From positions 744,001-808,000 of the forward strand of contig NZ_SOFG01000004.1 of the NCBI RefSeq assembly GCF_004402485.1: a stretch of DNA of 64,000 bases, in the 5' to 3' direction. Below the pieces are notes generated by a model. The model made no database searches and was not told the DNA's origin. It saw nothing but the letters and a program-made list of their open reading frames with translations. Origin of the DNA: Cryobacterium algoricola (lineage in GTDB: Bacteria > Actinomycetota > Actinomycetes > Actinomycetales > Microbacteriaceae). This document shows positions 42,608 to 51,059 of the stretch, in pieces. Position numbers and translations under genes: made by a program. Positions within the stretch are counted from its first letter, which is position 1, and every line of letters begins with the position of its first letter.

Positions 42608-43471
42608 CTAGAGCAGGCCCTTGGTGTGCCAGACGGTCTTCGTCTCCGTGAAGGCGAGGATCCGGGCGAGGGACGGCGCCGCGGCATCCGCCCCGGATTC
42701 CGGCTGGAGCACCCGGGTGAGGGTCTCGGCGGCATCGATCTCGAGGTGCACCCAGTCCACGTCGCCGGCGCCGAGGAGGTCGATCGCGTTGACGTCGGCG
42801 TGGCTCGCGAGCCACGGCGCCATCTCGGCGGGCGACCCGGTGAGGATATTGACGACGCCGCCGGGAACGTCGCTCGTGGCGAGTACCTCGCCGAGGGTGA
42901 TCGCCGACAGCGGCCTGGTCTCGTCGGCGACGACGACGACCGTGTTGCCCGAGACGAGGGCTGGGGCGACGGCGCTCACGAGACCGAGCAGCGAGCCGCC
43001 GGACTGCGGCGCGATGATCGCGACGACACCCGTCGGCTCCGGCACGGAGAGGTTGAAGTAGGGCCCGGAAACCGGGTTGGCGTTGCCCGCGACCTGCAGG
43101 TACTTGTCCGCCCAGCCGGCGTACCAGACCCAGCGGTCGATGGCCTCGTCGACCTGCCTGCCCGCGGCCGGCGCGGGCACACCCTCCGACTGCATGATCT
43201 CGTGGGCGAACTGGGTACGACGGCCCTCGAGCAGCTCGGCGATGCGGTAGAGCACCTGGCCGCGGTTGTACGGGGTGGCGCGCGACCAGCCCCCGAAGGC
43301 GGAGCGGGCGGCGACGACGGCATCCCGGGCATCCTTGCGGGATGCCTGCGCCGCGTTCGCGAGGAAGTCGCCACCCGGCGTCGTCACGGCATAGACGCGA
43401 CCGGATTCGCTGCGCGGGAACGTGCCGCCGATGTAGAGCTTGTAGGTCTTGGGGACGGCGAGGCGGGTCAC
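42608..43471 (-). CDS. Truncated aldehyde-dehydrogenase-like protein, catalytic residues absent
   Basis: 287 residues, GTG start overlapping the stop of the full aldehyde dehydrogenase by 4 bp. It aligns with the N-terminal half of the ALDH fold (YIGGTFPRSESGRVY, RGQVLYRIAELLEGR, WVWYAGWADKY, ALVSGNTVVVVAD), but the oxyanion Asn motif PWNFP is APQSGG, the cofactor Lys motif KPAE is VADE, and the domain with the catalytic Glu and Cys is missing. It is intact as a reading frame and coupled to the real enzyme, so it is probably a retained pseudoenzyme or subunit and not decay. Confidence 0.85.
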   Translation of the reverse strand: MTRLAVPKTYKLYIGGTFPRSESGRVYAVTTPGGDFLANAAQASRKDARDAVVAARSAFGGWSRATPYNRGQVLYRIAELLEGRRTQFAHEIMQSEGVPAPAAGRQVDEAIDRWVWYAGWADKYLQVAGNANPVSGPYFNLSVPEPTGVVAIIAPQSGGSLLGLVSAVAPALVSGNTVVVVADETRPLSAITLGEVLATSDVPGGVVNILTGSPAEMAPWLASHADVNAIDLLGAGDVDWVHLEIDAAETLTRVLQPESGADAAAPSLARILAFTETKTVWHTKGLL

Positions 43472-44997
43472 TTGGCGGCCTTCTTTCGTGCGGCGGGCGA
43501 CTTCACGGGATGACCGGATTCCACGGTCACGGCATGGCGGGCGGCGGCGACTGCGGCGCTGCCCGCCGGCCGGAGGTAGGCGGCGAGGCCGTGACGGCCG
43601 CCCTCGCGGCCATAACCAGACTCCTTGTAGCCGCCGAAGGGACTCGCGGGGTCGAACCGGTTGAAGGTGTTGGCCCAGATCACCCCGGCACGGAGCCGGT
43701 CGGCGACGGCGAGCACCCGGCTGCCCTTGTCGCTCCAGATCCCGGCGGAGAGACCGTACGGCGTGTTGTTCGCCTTCGCGATCGCCTCCTCGGGGGTGCG
43801 GAACGTCAGCACGGACAGCACGGGGCCGAAGACCTCGTCGCGGGCAATGCGATGGCTCGTCGACACGTTGGTGAAGATGGTCGGGCGGAACCAGAACCCG
43901 TTCTCCGGCAGTTCGCAGTCGGGGCTCCAGCGTTCGGCGCCCTCCTCCTCGCCGATGGCGGAGAGTTCGGTGATGCGTTTCAGCTGGTCGGCGCTGTTGA
44001 TCGCGCCGATGTCGGTGTTCTTGTCGAGCGGATCGCCGAGGCGCAGCGTCGAGAGTCGGCGCTTGAGCCGGTCGACGACCTCGTCGTGGATGCTCTCCTG
44101 GACGAGCAGCCGGCTGCCCGCGCAGCAGACGTGGCCCTGGTTGAAGAAGATCCCGTTCACGATGCCCTCGATGGCCTGGTCGATCGGGGCGTCGTCGAAG
44201 ACGATGTTCGCCGCCTTGCCGCCGAGCTCGAGGATGATCTTCTTGTCGGTCCCTGCGACGGCGCGGGCGATGGCCCGCCCGGCCCCTGTCGAACCGGTGA
44301 AGGCGACGAGGTCCACGTCGGCGTGCCCGACGAGTGCCTGCCCGGTCTCGCGGCCGCCCGTGACGATGTTCACCACGCCGGCGGGCAGTTCGGCCTGCTG
44401 CAGGATCTCCGCGAAGAGCAGCGCGGTGAGCGAGGTCGTCTCGGCCGGTTTGAGGACAACGGTGTTGCCTGAGGCGAGGGCGGGAGCGATCTTCCACGCG
44501 AGCATCAGCAGCGGGAAGTTCCACGGGATGACCTGGGCGGCGACGCCGCGCGCCGCGGGGTCGACCCCGAGTCCGGCGTGGTCGAGCTTGTCGGCCCAGC
44601 CGGCGTAGTAGAAGAACCAGGCGGCGACGAGGGGGATGTCGACGTCACGGCTCTCGGTGATCGGCTTGCCGTTGTCGAGCGTCTCGGCGACGGCGAGCTC
44701 GCGGGCGCGCTCCTGCACGAGGCGCGCGATCCGGAACAGGTACTTGCCGCGGTCACTGCCCGAGAGGGTGGACCAGCGGCGCTCGTAGGCGCGACGGGCG
44801 GCGGTGACCGCGGTGTCGACATCCGCCGCGTTCGCGTGTGCGATCAGCGCGAGCTGCTTCTCGGTCGCGGGGTTGATGGTCGGGAAGGGCTCACCACGGC
44901 CGGCGACGAACTCGCCGTCGATGAAGAGTCCGTATTCGGGGCGGAGGTGCAGGAGCGCCTGGGACTCCGGCGCGGGGGCGTAGTCGAGAAAGCTCAT
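43468..44997 (-). CDS. NAD(P)-dependent aldehyde dehydrogenase
   Basis: 509 residues from the ATG at 44997. All ALDH landmarks are present: LFIDGEFVAG, oxyanion IPWNFPLLMLAW, cofactor LKPAETTSL, FTGSTGAGRAIA, catalytic Glu in ILELGGKAANIVF, catalytic Cys in NQGHVCCAGSRL, and EVFGPVLSVLTF. In the operon deoR-deoC-aldh it most likely oxidises the acetaldehyde released by DeoC to acetate. The C-terminus has an extra basic Lys/Ala tail. It starts 12 bp after the deoC stop. Confidence 0.93.
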   Translation of the reverse strand: MSFLDYAPAPESQALLHLRPEYGLFIDGEFVAGRGEPFPTINPATEKQLALIAHANAADVDTAVTAARRAYERRWSTLSGSDRGKYLFRIARLVQERARELAVAETLDNGKPITESRDVDIPLVAAWFFYYAGWADKLDHAGLGVDPAARGVAAQVIPWNFPLLMLAWKIAPALASGNTVVLKPAETTSLTALLFAEILQQAELPAGVVNIVTGGRETGQALVGHADVDLVAFTGSTGAGRAIARAVAGTDKKIILELGGKAANIVFDDAPIDQAIEGIVNGIFFNQGHVCCAGSRLLVQESIHDEVVDRLKRRLSTLRLGDPLDKNTDIGAINSADQLKRITELSAIGEEEGAERWSPDCELPENGFWFRPTIFTNVSTSHRIARDEVFGPVLSVLTFRTPEEAIAKANNTPYGLSAGIWSDKGSRVLAVADRLRAGVIWANTFNRFDPASPFGGYKESGYGREGGRHGLAAYLRPAGSAAVAAARHAVTVESGHPVKSPAARKKAAK

Positions 44998-45008
44998 GGG
45001 GGTTTCCT

Positions 45009-46028
45009 TCAGTCGATCGTCACGTAGTCGGGGCCGGAGTAGTGCCCGCCCTGCATCTTCTGCCGTTGCATCAGCACGTCGTTGAGGAGGCTCGAGGCGC
45101 CGAAGCGGAACAGGCCCGGCGTCAGCCATTCGTCGCCGACGGTCTCCGCGACGGCGACGAGGTACTTGATGGCGTCCTTCGAGGTGCGGATGCCGCCGGC
45201 AGGCTTCACGCCGACCTTCGCCCCGGTGAGGCGGTGCCAGTCGCGTACGACCTCGATCATCGAGAGCGTCACGGGCAGGGTCGCCGCCGGCTGCATCTTC
45301 CCGGTCGAGGTCTTGATGAAGTCGCCTCCGGCGAGGATGGCGAGCCAGGAGGCCCGGCGCACGTTGTCGTAGGTGCCCAGCTCACCGGTCTCGAGGATCA
45401 CCTTGAGGTGGGCGACGCTGCCGTCCGCGCGGCGGCAGGCGTCCTTGACGGCGACGATCTCGTCGTAGACCTGGCCGAAACGTCCGGAGAGGAATGCGCC
45501 GCGGTCGATGACCATGTCGATCTCGTCGGCGCCGGCCGCGACCGCGTCGGCCACGTCGGCGAGCTTCACGGCGAGGGAGGCGCGGCCGCTCGGGAACGCG
45601 GTGGCAACGGAGGCGACGGAGACACCCTGGTCGCGGCCGGCGGCGTGTGCGGAGCCGAGCGCCTCGACGGCATACGGGACCATGTCCCCGTAGACGCAGA
45701 CCGCGGCGACGCGAGGACAGCCCGGGTCGACGGGGTCCGGCGTGAGCGCCTTGCCGACGAGGGAACGGACCTTGCCTGGCGTGTCGGCTCCCTCGAGGGT
45801 CGTGAGGTCGATCAGGCCGATGATCGTGTCGATCGCCCGTTTCTTCGAACTCGTCTTGATCGAACGGGTGCCGAGGGCGGCGGCGCGCTGTTCGAGCCCG
45901 ACCGCGTCGATCCCGGGGATCCCGTGCAGGTAGCGACGGAGGTTCGCGTCCGTGGCCTCGCCGCCGATGAGGGCGAGGGCGCGGGACCTCGTCGAGGCCT
46001 GGGTCGCTACCACTGGGGTGCTTGTCAT
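45009..46028 (-). CDS. deoC: Deoxyribose-phosphate aldolase
   Basis: 339 residues, with an N-terminal extension of about 60 residues beyond the TIM-barrel core, as in the long DeoC type. It splits 2-deoxyribose-5-phosphate to acetaldehyde and glyceraldehyde-3-phosphate. Motifs: IDLTTLEGADT, VCVYGDMV, VASVATAFPSG, EIDMVIDRGAF (catalytic Asp), LKVILETGEL, DFIKTSTGK (Schiff-base Lys) and GVKPAGGIRT (second Lys). It is the first structural gene after the SorC-type regulator (31-bp gap). Confidence 0.95.
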   Translation of the reverse strand: MTSTPVVATQASTRSRALALIGGEATDANLRRYLHGIPGIDAVGLEQRAAALGTRSIKTSSKKRAIDTIIGLIDLTTLEGADTPGKVRSLVGKALTPDPVDPGCPRVAAVCVYGDMVPYAVEALGSAHAAGRDQGVSVASVATAFPSGRASLAVKLADVADAVAAGADEIDMVIDRGAFLSGRFGQVYDEIVAVKDACRRADGSVAHLKVILETGELGTYDNVRRASWLAILAGGDFIKTSTGKMQPAATLPVTLSMIEVVRDWHRLTGAKVGVKPAGGIRTSKDAIKYLVAVAETVGDEWLTPGLFRFGASSLLNDVLMQRQKMQGGHYSGPDYVTID

Positions 46029-46059
46029 GACATCTCCTCGCAGGGGGGTGTGGTGGGAG

Positions 46060-47010
46060 TCAGGGTGCTTCGCCCAGGACGGCCAGGGCGGTGTCCTCGT
46101 CGGTGACGAGCACGGTGCACAAGCCGCTGAAGACGATGGCGCGGGCGACGGCGTGCTTGGTGCTGCCGGCGATCACGGCAATCGCGGTCGGGGCCCTCCG
46201 CAGCTGCTCGAGCCGGATGCCGATGGTCCGCTCGTCGAGTTCGAGGTCGACGATGTGGCCGTCCGCGTTGATGTACCGGCCGACGATGTCGCCGACGGCG
46301 CCCTTGCGCACGAGTTCGGCGACCTGGTCGGCGGTGAGGTAGCCGCTGTCGACGAGCGCCGAATTCTCGTCGGCCTGGCCGGCGCTGAACAGGTAGGCGG
46401 ATGCCGCGCTGCCCAGGTCGAGGACCGTCGCGACGGCGCGGTCGGACTCGATCGCGAGCTTGGTTTCGACGAGCTCGAGGATCGCGGGACTCGGCAGCAG
46501 GGTCGCCGAGCCGAGCGCCTTCTGCGCGATCGTGACCGCCGTCGCGGCGGCCGTGCCGGTACGCCGGTTGAGGCTGACACCGCCGTTGATCTGCACGACG
46601 TTGACTCCGCGCGCCCAGCCGGGCTTCAGACCCTGGGCCACCTCATGCAGGGTGCGGCCCCAGCTGATGCCGAGGGTCGAAGGCACCGGGCGGAGCGCCG
46701 TGAGGTAGTCGGCAGCGGCCTGGGCCGCCCTCGATTGCAGTTCCTCGTCGGTCGAGACTCCGGCGGCGGAGACGACGACGGCATCGCTCAGCCCGGTGTG
46801 TTCCCGCAGCCGGCGCTCGACGATGAGGCGGCGGGCCCGCGGGTGCACGATCTCGATCCGGATGAAGCCGCTGGCCTTGGCCTGCGCGAGGAGCCGACCG
46901 ACCTTCCAGCGGGTGAGCCGGAGCACGGCGCCGATCTCGTCCTGGGTCTTGTTCTCTTCGTAGTACAGCTCGGCGGCGCGAATGGACAGCAGTTCGTCTG
47001 TATCGATCAC
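46060..47010 (-). CDS. SorC/DeoR-type sugar-binding transcriptional regulator
   Basis: 316 residues from the GTG at 47010 (GGAGGA 4-9 nt upstream). N-terminal HTH: SIRAAELYYEENKTQDEIGA, VLRLTRWKVGRLLAQAKASG. The sugar-phosphate-binding domain fills about 60-316 (VVSAAGVSTDEELQSRAA, TLGISWGRTLHEVAQGL, VVQINGGVS, STKHAVARAIV). It belongs to the family of Bacillus DeoR, which binds deoxyribose-5-phosphate; the next gene is deoC, so it probably induces this operon by that ligand. Confidence 0.92.
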   Translation of the reverse strand: MIDTDELLSIRAAELYYEENKTQDEIGAVLRLTRWKVGRLLAQAKASGFIRIEIVHPRARRLIVERRLREHTGLSDAVVVSAAGVSTDEELQSRAAQAAADYLTALRPVPSTLGISWGRTLHEVAQGLKPGWARGVNVVQINGGVSLNRRTGTAAATAVTIAQKALGSATLLPSPAILELVETKLAIESDRAVATVLDLGSAASAYLFSAGQADENSALVDSGYLTADQVAELVRKGAVGDIVGRYINADGHIVDLELDERTIGIRLEQLRRAPTAIAVIAGSTKHAVARAIVFSGLCTVLVTDEDTALAVLGEAP

Positions 47011-47107
47011 GCGGTCCTCCGTTGGCTCCCCATCCAGCGTAGGACGCGCAGACGCAGGCCTCAACTGTTGTGGGAAAACTTGCTCACATGAGCACACGCA
47101 TCATTGC

Positions 47108-47202
47108 GTCTCGCGGCGCGCGGCACGTCTCGCGGCGCGCGGTATGTCTCGCGGCGCGCGGCACGTCTCGCGGCGCGCGGTACGTCTCGCGGCGCGCGCC
47201 GG
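47108..47202 (+). repeat. Five 19-bp GC-rich tandem repeats upstream of the deo operon
   Basis: Units begin at 47108, 47127, 47146, 47165 and 47184 (GTCTCGCGGCGCGCGGCAC and close variants; the last unit diverges at its end). A partial inverted copy follows at about 47224-47242. The array lies about 100 bp upstream of the regulator start and before the convergent-side MFS stop at 47271. Open frames through it are low-complexity Arg/Ala artefacts. Confidence 0.9.
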
Positions 47203-47270
47203 ACGGGGCGCCCCGAGACGGAAGGTACGCCGCGAGGCGCGCGCGGGGGCATCCGTCGGCCGGCGGAGGG

Positions 47271-48494
47271 TCAGTGGGCGCGGTCGAGGTCGTCTTCGAG
47301 GAGGTGCGGGCGGGCGATGACGCGCGCGGCGAAGCCCACGGCGAGGGCGGTCGCGATCAGGAACCAGAGCGGCCAGGTCCAGCCTCCGGTGAGCTGGTGC
47401 AGCACGCCGACGACAAGCGGGCCGAGCGCGCCGAGGGTGTACCCGACACTCTGCACGAACCCGCTGAGCGCGACCGAGCCCTCGTGGGTGCGGGTACGGA
47501 GGTTGATCAGCACGAGTGCGAGCGGGAAGTAGAGCGGACCGAGACCGGCGAGCAGCACCCAGAGCACTGTCAGGGTGCCCGGCGCGAGGAGGAGCCCCAC
47601 GTCACCGGCGATGAAGGCGAACATGCCGACGTAGATCAGGAGGCTGAGGTTCTTCATCCGCACGGCGAGCCACGGGACGACGAGCGCGCACGGCAGGCCC
47701 ACGGCTGCGTAGAGCGACAGCAGTGTCCCGGCCTGGCCGGGGCTGAGCCCCGCGGTCTGGGTGAGCATCAGCGGAAGCCACGCGAAGAGCGCGTATGCGT
47801 TGAGCGACGACGTCCCGAAGACGACGGCGATCGCCCAGGCGATCGAGGAACGGCCGATGCGGGCGAGCAGCACCGGTTCGGCCTCGGGGACAGCGGGCGG
47901 GGCGGTCTCCGAGATCCGGTGTCGCACGAGCATGGTGGCCCAAGGCACGAGGGCGAGGAGGGCGGGGATCATCCACATGCCGAGGGAGACCCGCCAGCCT
48001 GCGGCATCCGCCACCGGGACCGCGACGAGCGGCGGAACGAGGGTGCTCAGCGACAGCACCGTGACGTAGAGGGAGGTCACGAGGCCGACGCGGTCGGGGA
48101 AGTACTTCTTGACGAGCGGGGGCAGCAGCACGTTGCCGACGCCGAGGCCGGCGAAGGTCACGACGCTGCCGATGATGAGCCAGGTCAGGGAACCGGCGCC
48201 GCCGCGGAGGAGGTGGCCGGCGAGGATTGCGACCAGGGCGACGACGACCACCCGTTCGAGCCCGATGCGGCGGGTGAAGACCGGCGTGAAGATGCCGAAG
48301 GCCGCGAAGCAGACCGGTGGGAGCATGCCGAGCACGCCGATGGCGAGCGCACCGAGCGGCACGTCGACGCTGATCGACAGGACGATCGGGGACAGCGCGG
48401 CGACGGCCGTTCGCAGGTTCGCCGCGACGAGGAGGATGCCCAGAAGTGCGAGGGTTCGCCCGGCCCAGAGACTGCGGATCGGGGTTGGGTTCAC
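47271..48494 (-). CDS. MFS transporter (CynX/NimT-like)
   Basis: 407 residues, GTG start, about twelve hydrophobic helices with a central loop near 195-215. It resembles the cyanate/nitroimidazole transporter branch: LLVAANLRTAVAALSPIV in the first helix, LGMLPPVCFAAFGIF, GLGVGNVLLPPLVKKYFP, and GPLYFPLALVLINLRTRT in the second half. The substrate is unknown. Monocistronic; it diverges from the mycothiol-fold gene with a 40-bp gap. Confidence 0.88.
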   Translation of the reverse strand: MNPTPIRSLWAGRTLALLGILLVAANLRTAVAALSPIVLSISVDVPLGALAIGVLGMLPPVCFAAFGIFTPVFTRRIGLERVVVVALVAILAGHLLRGGAGSLTWLIIGSVVTFAGLGVGNVLLPPLVKKYFPDRVGLVTSLYVTVLSLSTLVPPLVAVPVADAAGWRVSLGMWMIPALLALVPWATMLVRHRISETAPPAVPEAEPVLLARIGRSSIAWAIAVVFGTSSLNAYALFAWLPLMLTQTAGLSPGQAGTLLSLYAAVGLPCALVVPWLAVRMKNLSLLIYVGMFAFIAGDVGLLLAPGTLTVLWVLLAGLGPLYFPLALVLINLRTRTHEGSVALSGFVQSVGYTLGALGPLVVGVLHQLTGGWTWPLWFLIATALAVGFAARVIARPHLLEDDLDRAH

Positions 48495-48521
48495 CGGCCA
48501 AGTCTATTCACCGGGCGCGTC

Positions 48522-48527
48522 TAGGCT
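48522..48527 (+). promoter_or_regulatory. -10 hexamer TAGGCT, leaderless start
   Basis: TAGGCT ends 7 nt before the ATG at 48535. Confidence 0.5.
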
Positions 48528-48534
48528 GGACGGC

Positions 48535-49230
48535 ATGCCCGATATCTCGCAGTACCTGCCGTTCAGCCGAAAGCCCCAGCTCGACGACACCGGGACGACC
48601 GCCGACTGGAGTGCGGAGATCGCGGCGACCCTGACCGGTATCGCAGACATCCTCGAGACGCTGTCCCCGGAGGAATGGGAGACGCCGAGCCTCTGCGCCG
48701 GCTGGCGGGTGCGCGACACGGCCGGGCATCTGGTCTGGCGGGTCGGCACCCCGACGCGGGAGCTGCTCGGCACCGGGTGGACGGCAGTGCGGGAACAGTT
48801 TCCGAACCCGAGTGTGAACCACGCCGTCGACTCGCTCAGCCGCCGGGCCGCCGAGGCGGAGCCGGACGCGCTCGTGGCGTCGCTCCGCGCCACTGCCGCG
48901 GAATACGCTGCCGGGCGAGTGACCGGGCGAGGGCGCCACGGGATCACCGAGCTGACGGAGGTCGTCGTCCACGGACTCGATCTGGCGCATCCGCTCGGCA
49001 GGGCCCTCGACGTCTCGCCGGTCGCGCTCGGCGCGGTTGCGGTGCGCAAGGCCCTGATCGCGCCGACCTCGGTGAAGGCGGTCGTACGCCGCCGGACGCT
49101 CGTGGCGACGGATGCCGGCTGGCGCGTCGGCCGCGGGGCCGTGATCGACAGCACGGCCGTAAACATCGTGCTCTTCCTCTTCGGCCGGGAGGGCTTCACG
49201 CCGACCGGGCCGCGCTCCCCCGCAGCCTAG
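48535..49230 (+). CDS. Maleylpyruvate-isomerase-family (mycothiol-dependent enzyme fold) protein
   Basis: 231 residues. N-terminal DinB/MDMPI-like helical bundle: LSPEEWETPSLCAGWRVRD, TAGHLVWRVG (metal-ligand His), and a second conserved HG at TEVVVHGLDLAHPLG. The C-terminal part is the small domain of this family. Members use mycothiol, the actinobacterial thiol, or are of unknown activity. The gene is short and alone; its stop overlaps the convergent ribF stop by 4 bp. Confidence 0.82.
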   Translation: MPDISQYLPFSRKPQLDDTGTTADWSAEIAATLTGIADILETLSPEEWETPSLCAGWRVRDTAGHLVWRVGTPTRELLGTGWTAVREQFPNPSVNHAVDSLSRRAAEAEPDALVASLRATAAEYAAGRVTGRGRHGITELTEVVVHGLDLAHPLGRALDVSPVALGAVAVRKALIAPTSVKAVVRRRTLVATDAGWRVGRGAVIDSTAVNIVLFLFGREGFTPTGPRSPAA

Positions 49231-50204
49231 GCGCGCGGCGGCCCGCTCTGGCCCGAGTGCATGGTCGAGTCGGCGAGCAGCGTGCGGATCTGGTCGACGT
49301 CGGCTCGCATCTGCACGATGAGGGGATCGATGCCGGTGAAGGCGACCATGCCGCGGATCCGGTCGACGAAGGACACCTCGACGACGTGACCGTAGAGGTC
49401 GATTTCCCGGTCGAGGACGTACGCCTCGACCTGCTTCTGCGCGACCCCGTGGAAGGTCGGGTTGTTGCCGACCGAGATCGCGGCCGGGTAGCGGGTCGCA
49501 CCGTCTGTGAGCCAGCCGGCGTAGACGCCGTCCGCCGGGATCAGCCCCTCGGATTCCTCCGAGATGTTGGCCGTCGGGAACCCGAGTTCGCGGCCGCGGG
49601 CCGCTCCGTGCACGACCTCTCCGCGCACCGTCGGGGTGTGGCCGAGCAGCTCACCGGCCGCTCGCACGTCGCCGCTCGCGAGCAGTTCCCTGATCCAGGT
49701 CGAGGAAACCCGGCGTACGCGGTCGGGCTTGACGTCCTCGATGAGGTCGACGACGAAGCCGAAGCGGGTGCCGAGTTCGGTGAGCAGGGCGATGTCCCCG
49801 GCCCCGTTGGCGCCGAAGCGGAAGTCCTCCCCGACGAGAATGTGGCGGGCGTGCAGCCCGTTCACGAGCACCGTCTCGACGAACACCTCGGGCGGAAGGC
49901 TCGCGAGCTCCTGGGTGAACTCGAGCACGAGGGTGGCGTCGACGCCGGTCTCGGCGAGCAGCCGGAGCTTCTGTTCTGCGCTGATCAGGAAGGGCGGGCA
50001 CTTCTCGGGGGCGAGCAGGGCGAGCGGATGCCGGTCGAAGGTCACGATGACGGCCGTGAGCCCCTGCGCCTCGGCGATGTCGTTCAGACGGCCGATGACG
50101 GCACGGTGGCCGGCGTGGACGCCGTCGAACTTTCCGATCGTGACCGCGGAGCCGCGGGTGCCGGCCTCCAGCGGGAGGGAGCCGATGCCGGAGAGGACCT
50201 TCAC
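49227..50204 (-). CDS. ribF: Bifunctional riboflavin kinase/FAD synthetase
   Basis: 325 residues, GTG start. N-terminal FMN adenylyltransferase: TIGKFDGVHAGHRAVI, VTFDRHPL, LVGEDFRFG, and VSSTWIRELLASGDV. C-terminal riboflavin kinase: GELLGHTPTVRGEVVHG, RELGFPTANI, GVYAGWL, NPTFHG, and the conserved Glu in VEAYVLDRE. It makes FMN and FAD. It is the last gene of a minus-strand run with truB, with a GTGA overlap with the small membrane protein gene upstream. Confidence 0.95.
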   Translation of the reverse strand: MKVLSGIGSLPLEAGTRGSAVTIGKFDGVHAGHRAVIGRLNDIAEAQGLTAVIVTFDRHPLALLAPEKCPPFLISAEQKLRLLAETGVDATLVLEFTQELASLPPEVFVETVLVNGLHARHILVGEDFRFGANGAGDIALLTELGTRFGFVVDLIEDVKPDRVRRVSSTWIRELLASGDVRAAGELLGHTPTVRGEVVHGAARGRELGFPTANISEESEGLIPADGVYAGWLTDGATRYPAAISVGNNPTFHGVAQKQVEAYVLDREIDLYGHVVEVSFVDRIRGMVAFTGIDPLIVQMRADVDQIRTLLADSTMHSGQSGPPRA

Positions 50205-50653
50205 GGGCGGGCCTGCTGTCCGGCCGGACGATGGCGGGCGAGCCACATCATCCCGAGGATCGGCAGCACGAGTGGGATGAAGAGATAGCCGCTGCCGAAG
50301 ACCGACCAGACCGAGTCGTGCGGGAAGAGCGCGGGGTCGACGATGCTCAGGGTGCCGACGACGAGCACGCCGAGCAGTTCGAAGGAGATGGTCGCCCACG
50401 CGATGCGGTACCAGCGGCCGCTGCTCCGTACGAGCGCGATGGTCGCGACGATGTACACGACGGCGGACAACGCCGAGAGGGAGTACGCGAGCGGTGCCTG
50501 GTCGAACTTGGAGGCGATCTGCACGAACGAGCGGCCGGTCGCGGCGAGCGCGAGCAGTCCGTAGACGGCGATCAGCAGGCGGCCGACGCCGGTGACCCTG
50601 CGCTTCTGCGGTCCATCGACGACGTTCTCGGGTGCGCTCTTCGGTCCGGTCAT
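50201..50653 (-). CDS. Small four-helix membrane protein, conserved type
   Basis: 150 residues with four hydrophobic helices (about 25-45, 55-75, 85-105, 115-140), a hydrophilic N-terminus and a short polar tail. No catalytic motif is visible. The 4-bp overlap with ribF and position after truB suggest co-expression but do not show function. Confidence 0.75.
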   Translation of the reverse strand: MTGPKSAPENVVDGPQKRRVTGVGRLLIAVYGLLALAATGRSFVQIASKFDQAPLAYSLSALSAVVYIVATIALVRSSGRWYRIAWATISFELLGVLVVGTLSIVDPALFPHDSVWSVFGSGYLFIPLVLPILGMMWLARHRPAGQQARP

Positions 50654-50690
50654 GGCCTGACAATTATCGCAGCAAGTTGGGACGTCACTC

Positions 50691-51059
50691 TCACAGGCCC
50701 TGAACTGTCCAAATCTGGAACATGCGGTACACCATGACCGCGATCGCGAGGCATGCTCCGCCGAGGATCACCGTGCTCCAGCGGCTGCGTTCGATGAGTG
50801 CCCAGGCCGCGGCCGCGACCGGAACGAGGAGTGCGCTCACGAGATAGGTGTAGAACTCGAGCAGGCTCCCGCTCGCGGTGTTCCCGGCGAACGGCGCCGC
50901 GATCGACACGACGAGCTGTCCGACCAAAAGCAGTTCGACGAGCGCCGTCGCGCCCAGGGTCAGGTCGTTCGGGACCCGGCCGAGCAGTCCGAGAACGAGG
51001 CAGAGCAGGCCGGCGATCACGGCGACGCCGACCTGGAGCCAGGTGAACCACTCGATCAT
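50691..51059 (-). CDS. Small four-helix membrane protein
   Basis: 122 residues from the ATG at 51059, which overlaps the truB stop (ATGA). Four hydrophobic segments (about 8-28, 38-55, 68-90, 97-118). The start is decided by the overlap; longer upstream frames shadow truB. No recognised family; the topology resembles the next gene downstream. Confidence 0.75.
   Translation of the reverse strand: MIEWFTWLQVGVAVIAGLLCLVLGLLGRVPNDLTLGATALVELLLVGQLVVSIAAPFAGNTASGSLLEFYTYLVSALLVPVAAAAWALIERSRWSTVILGGACLAIAVMVYRMFQIWTVQGL

Noticed and set aside
47108-47202. Open reading frames through the 19-bp repeats as genes
   Set aside because: They are Arg/Ala low-complexity products of the repeat in every frame, on both strands.
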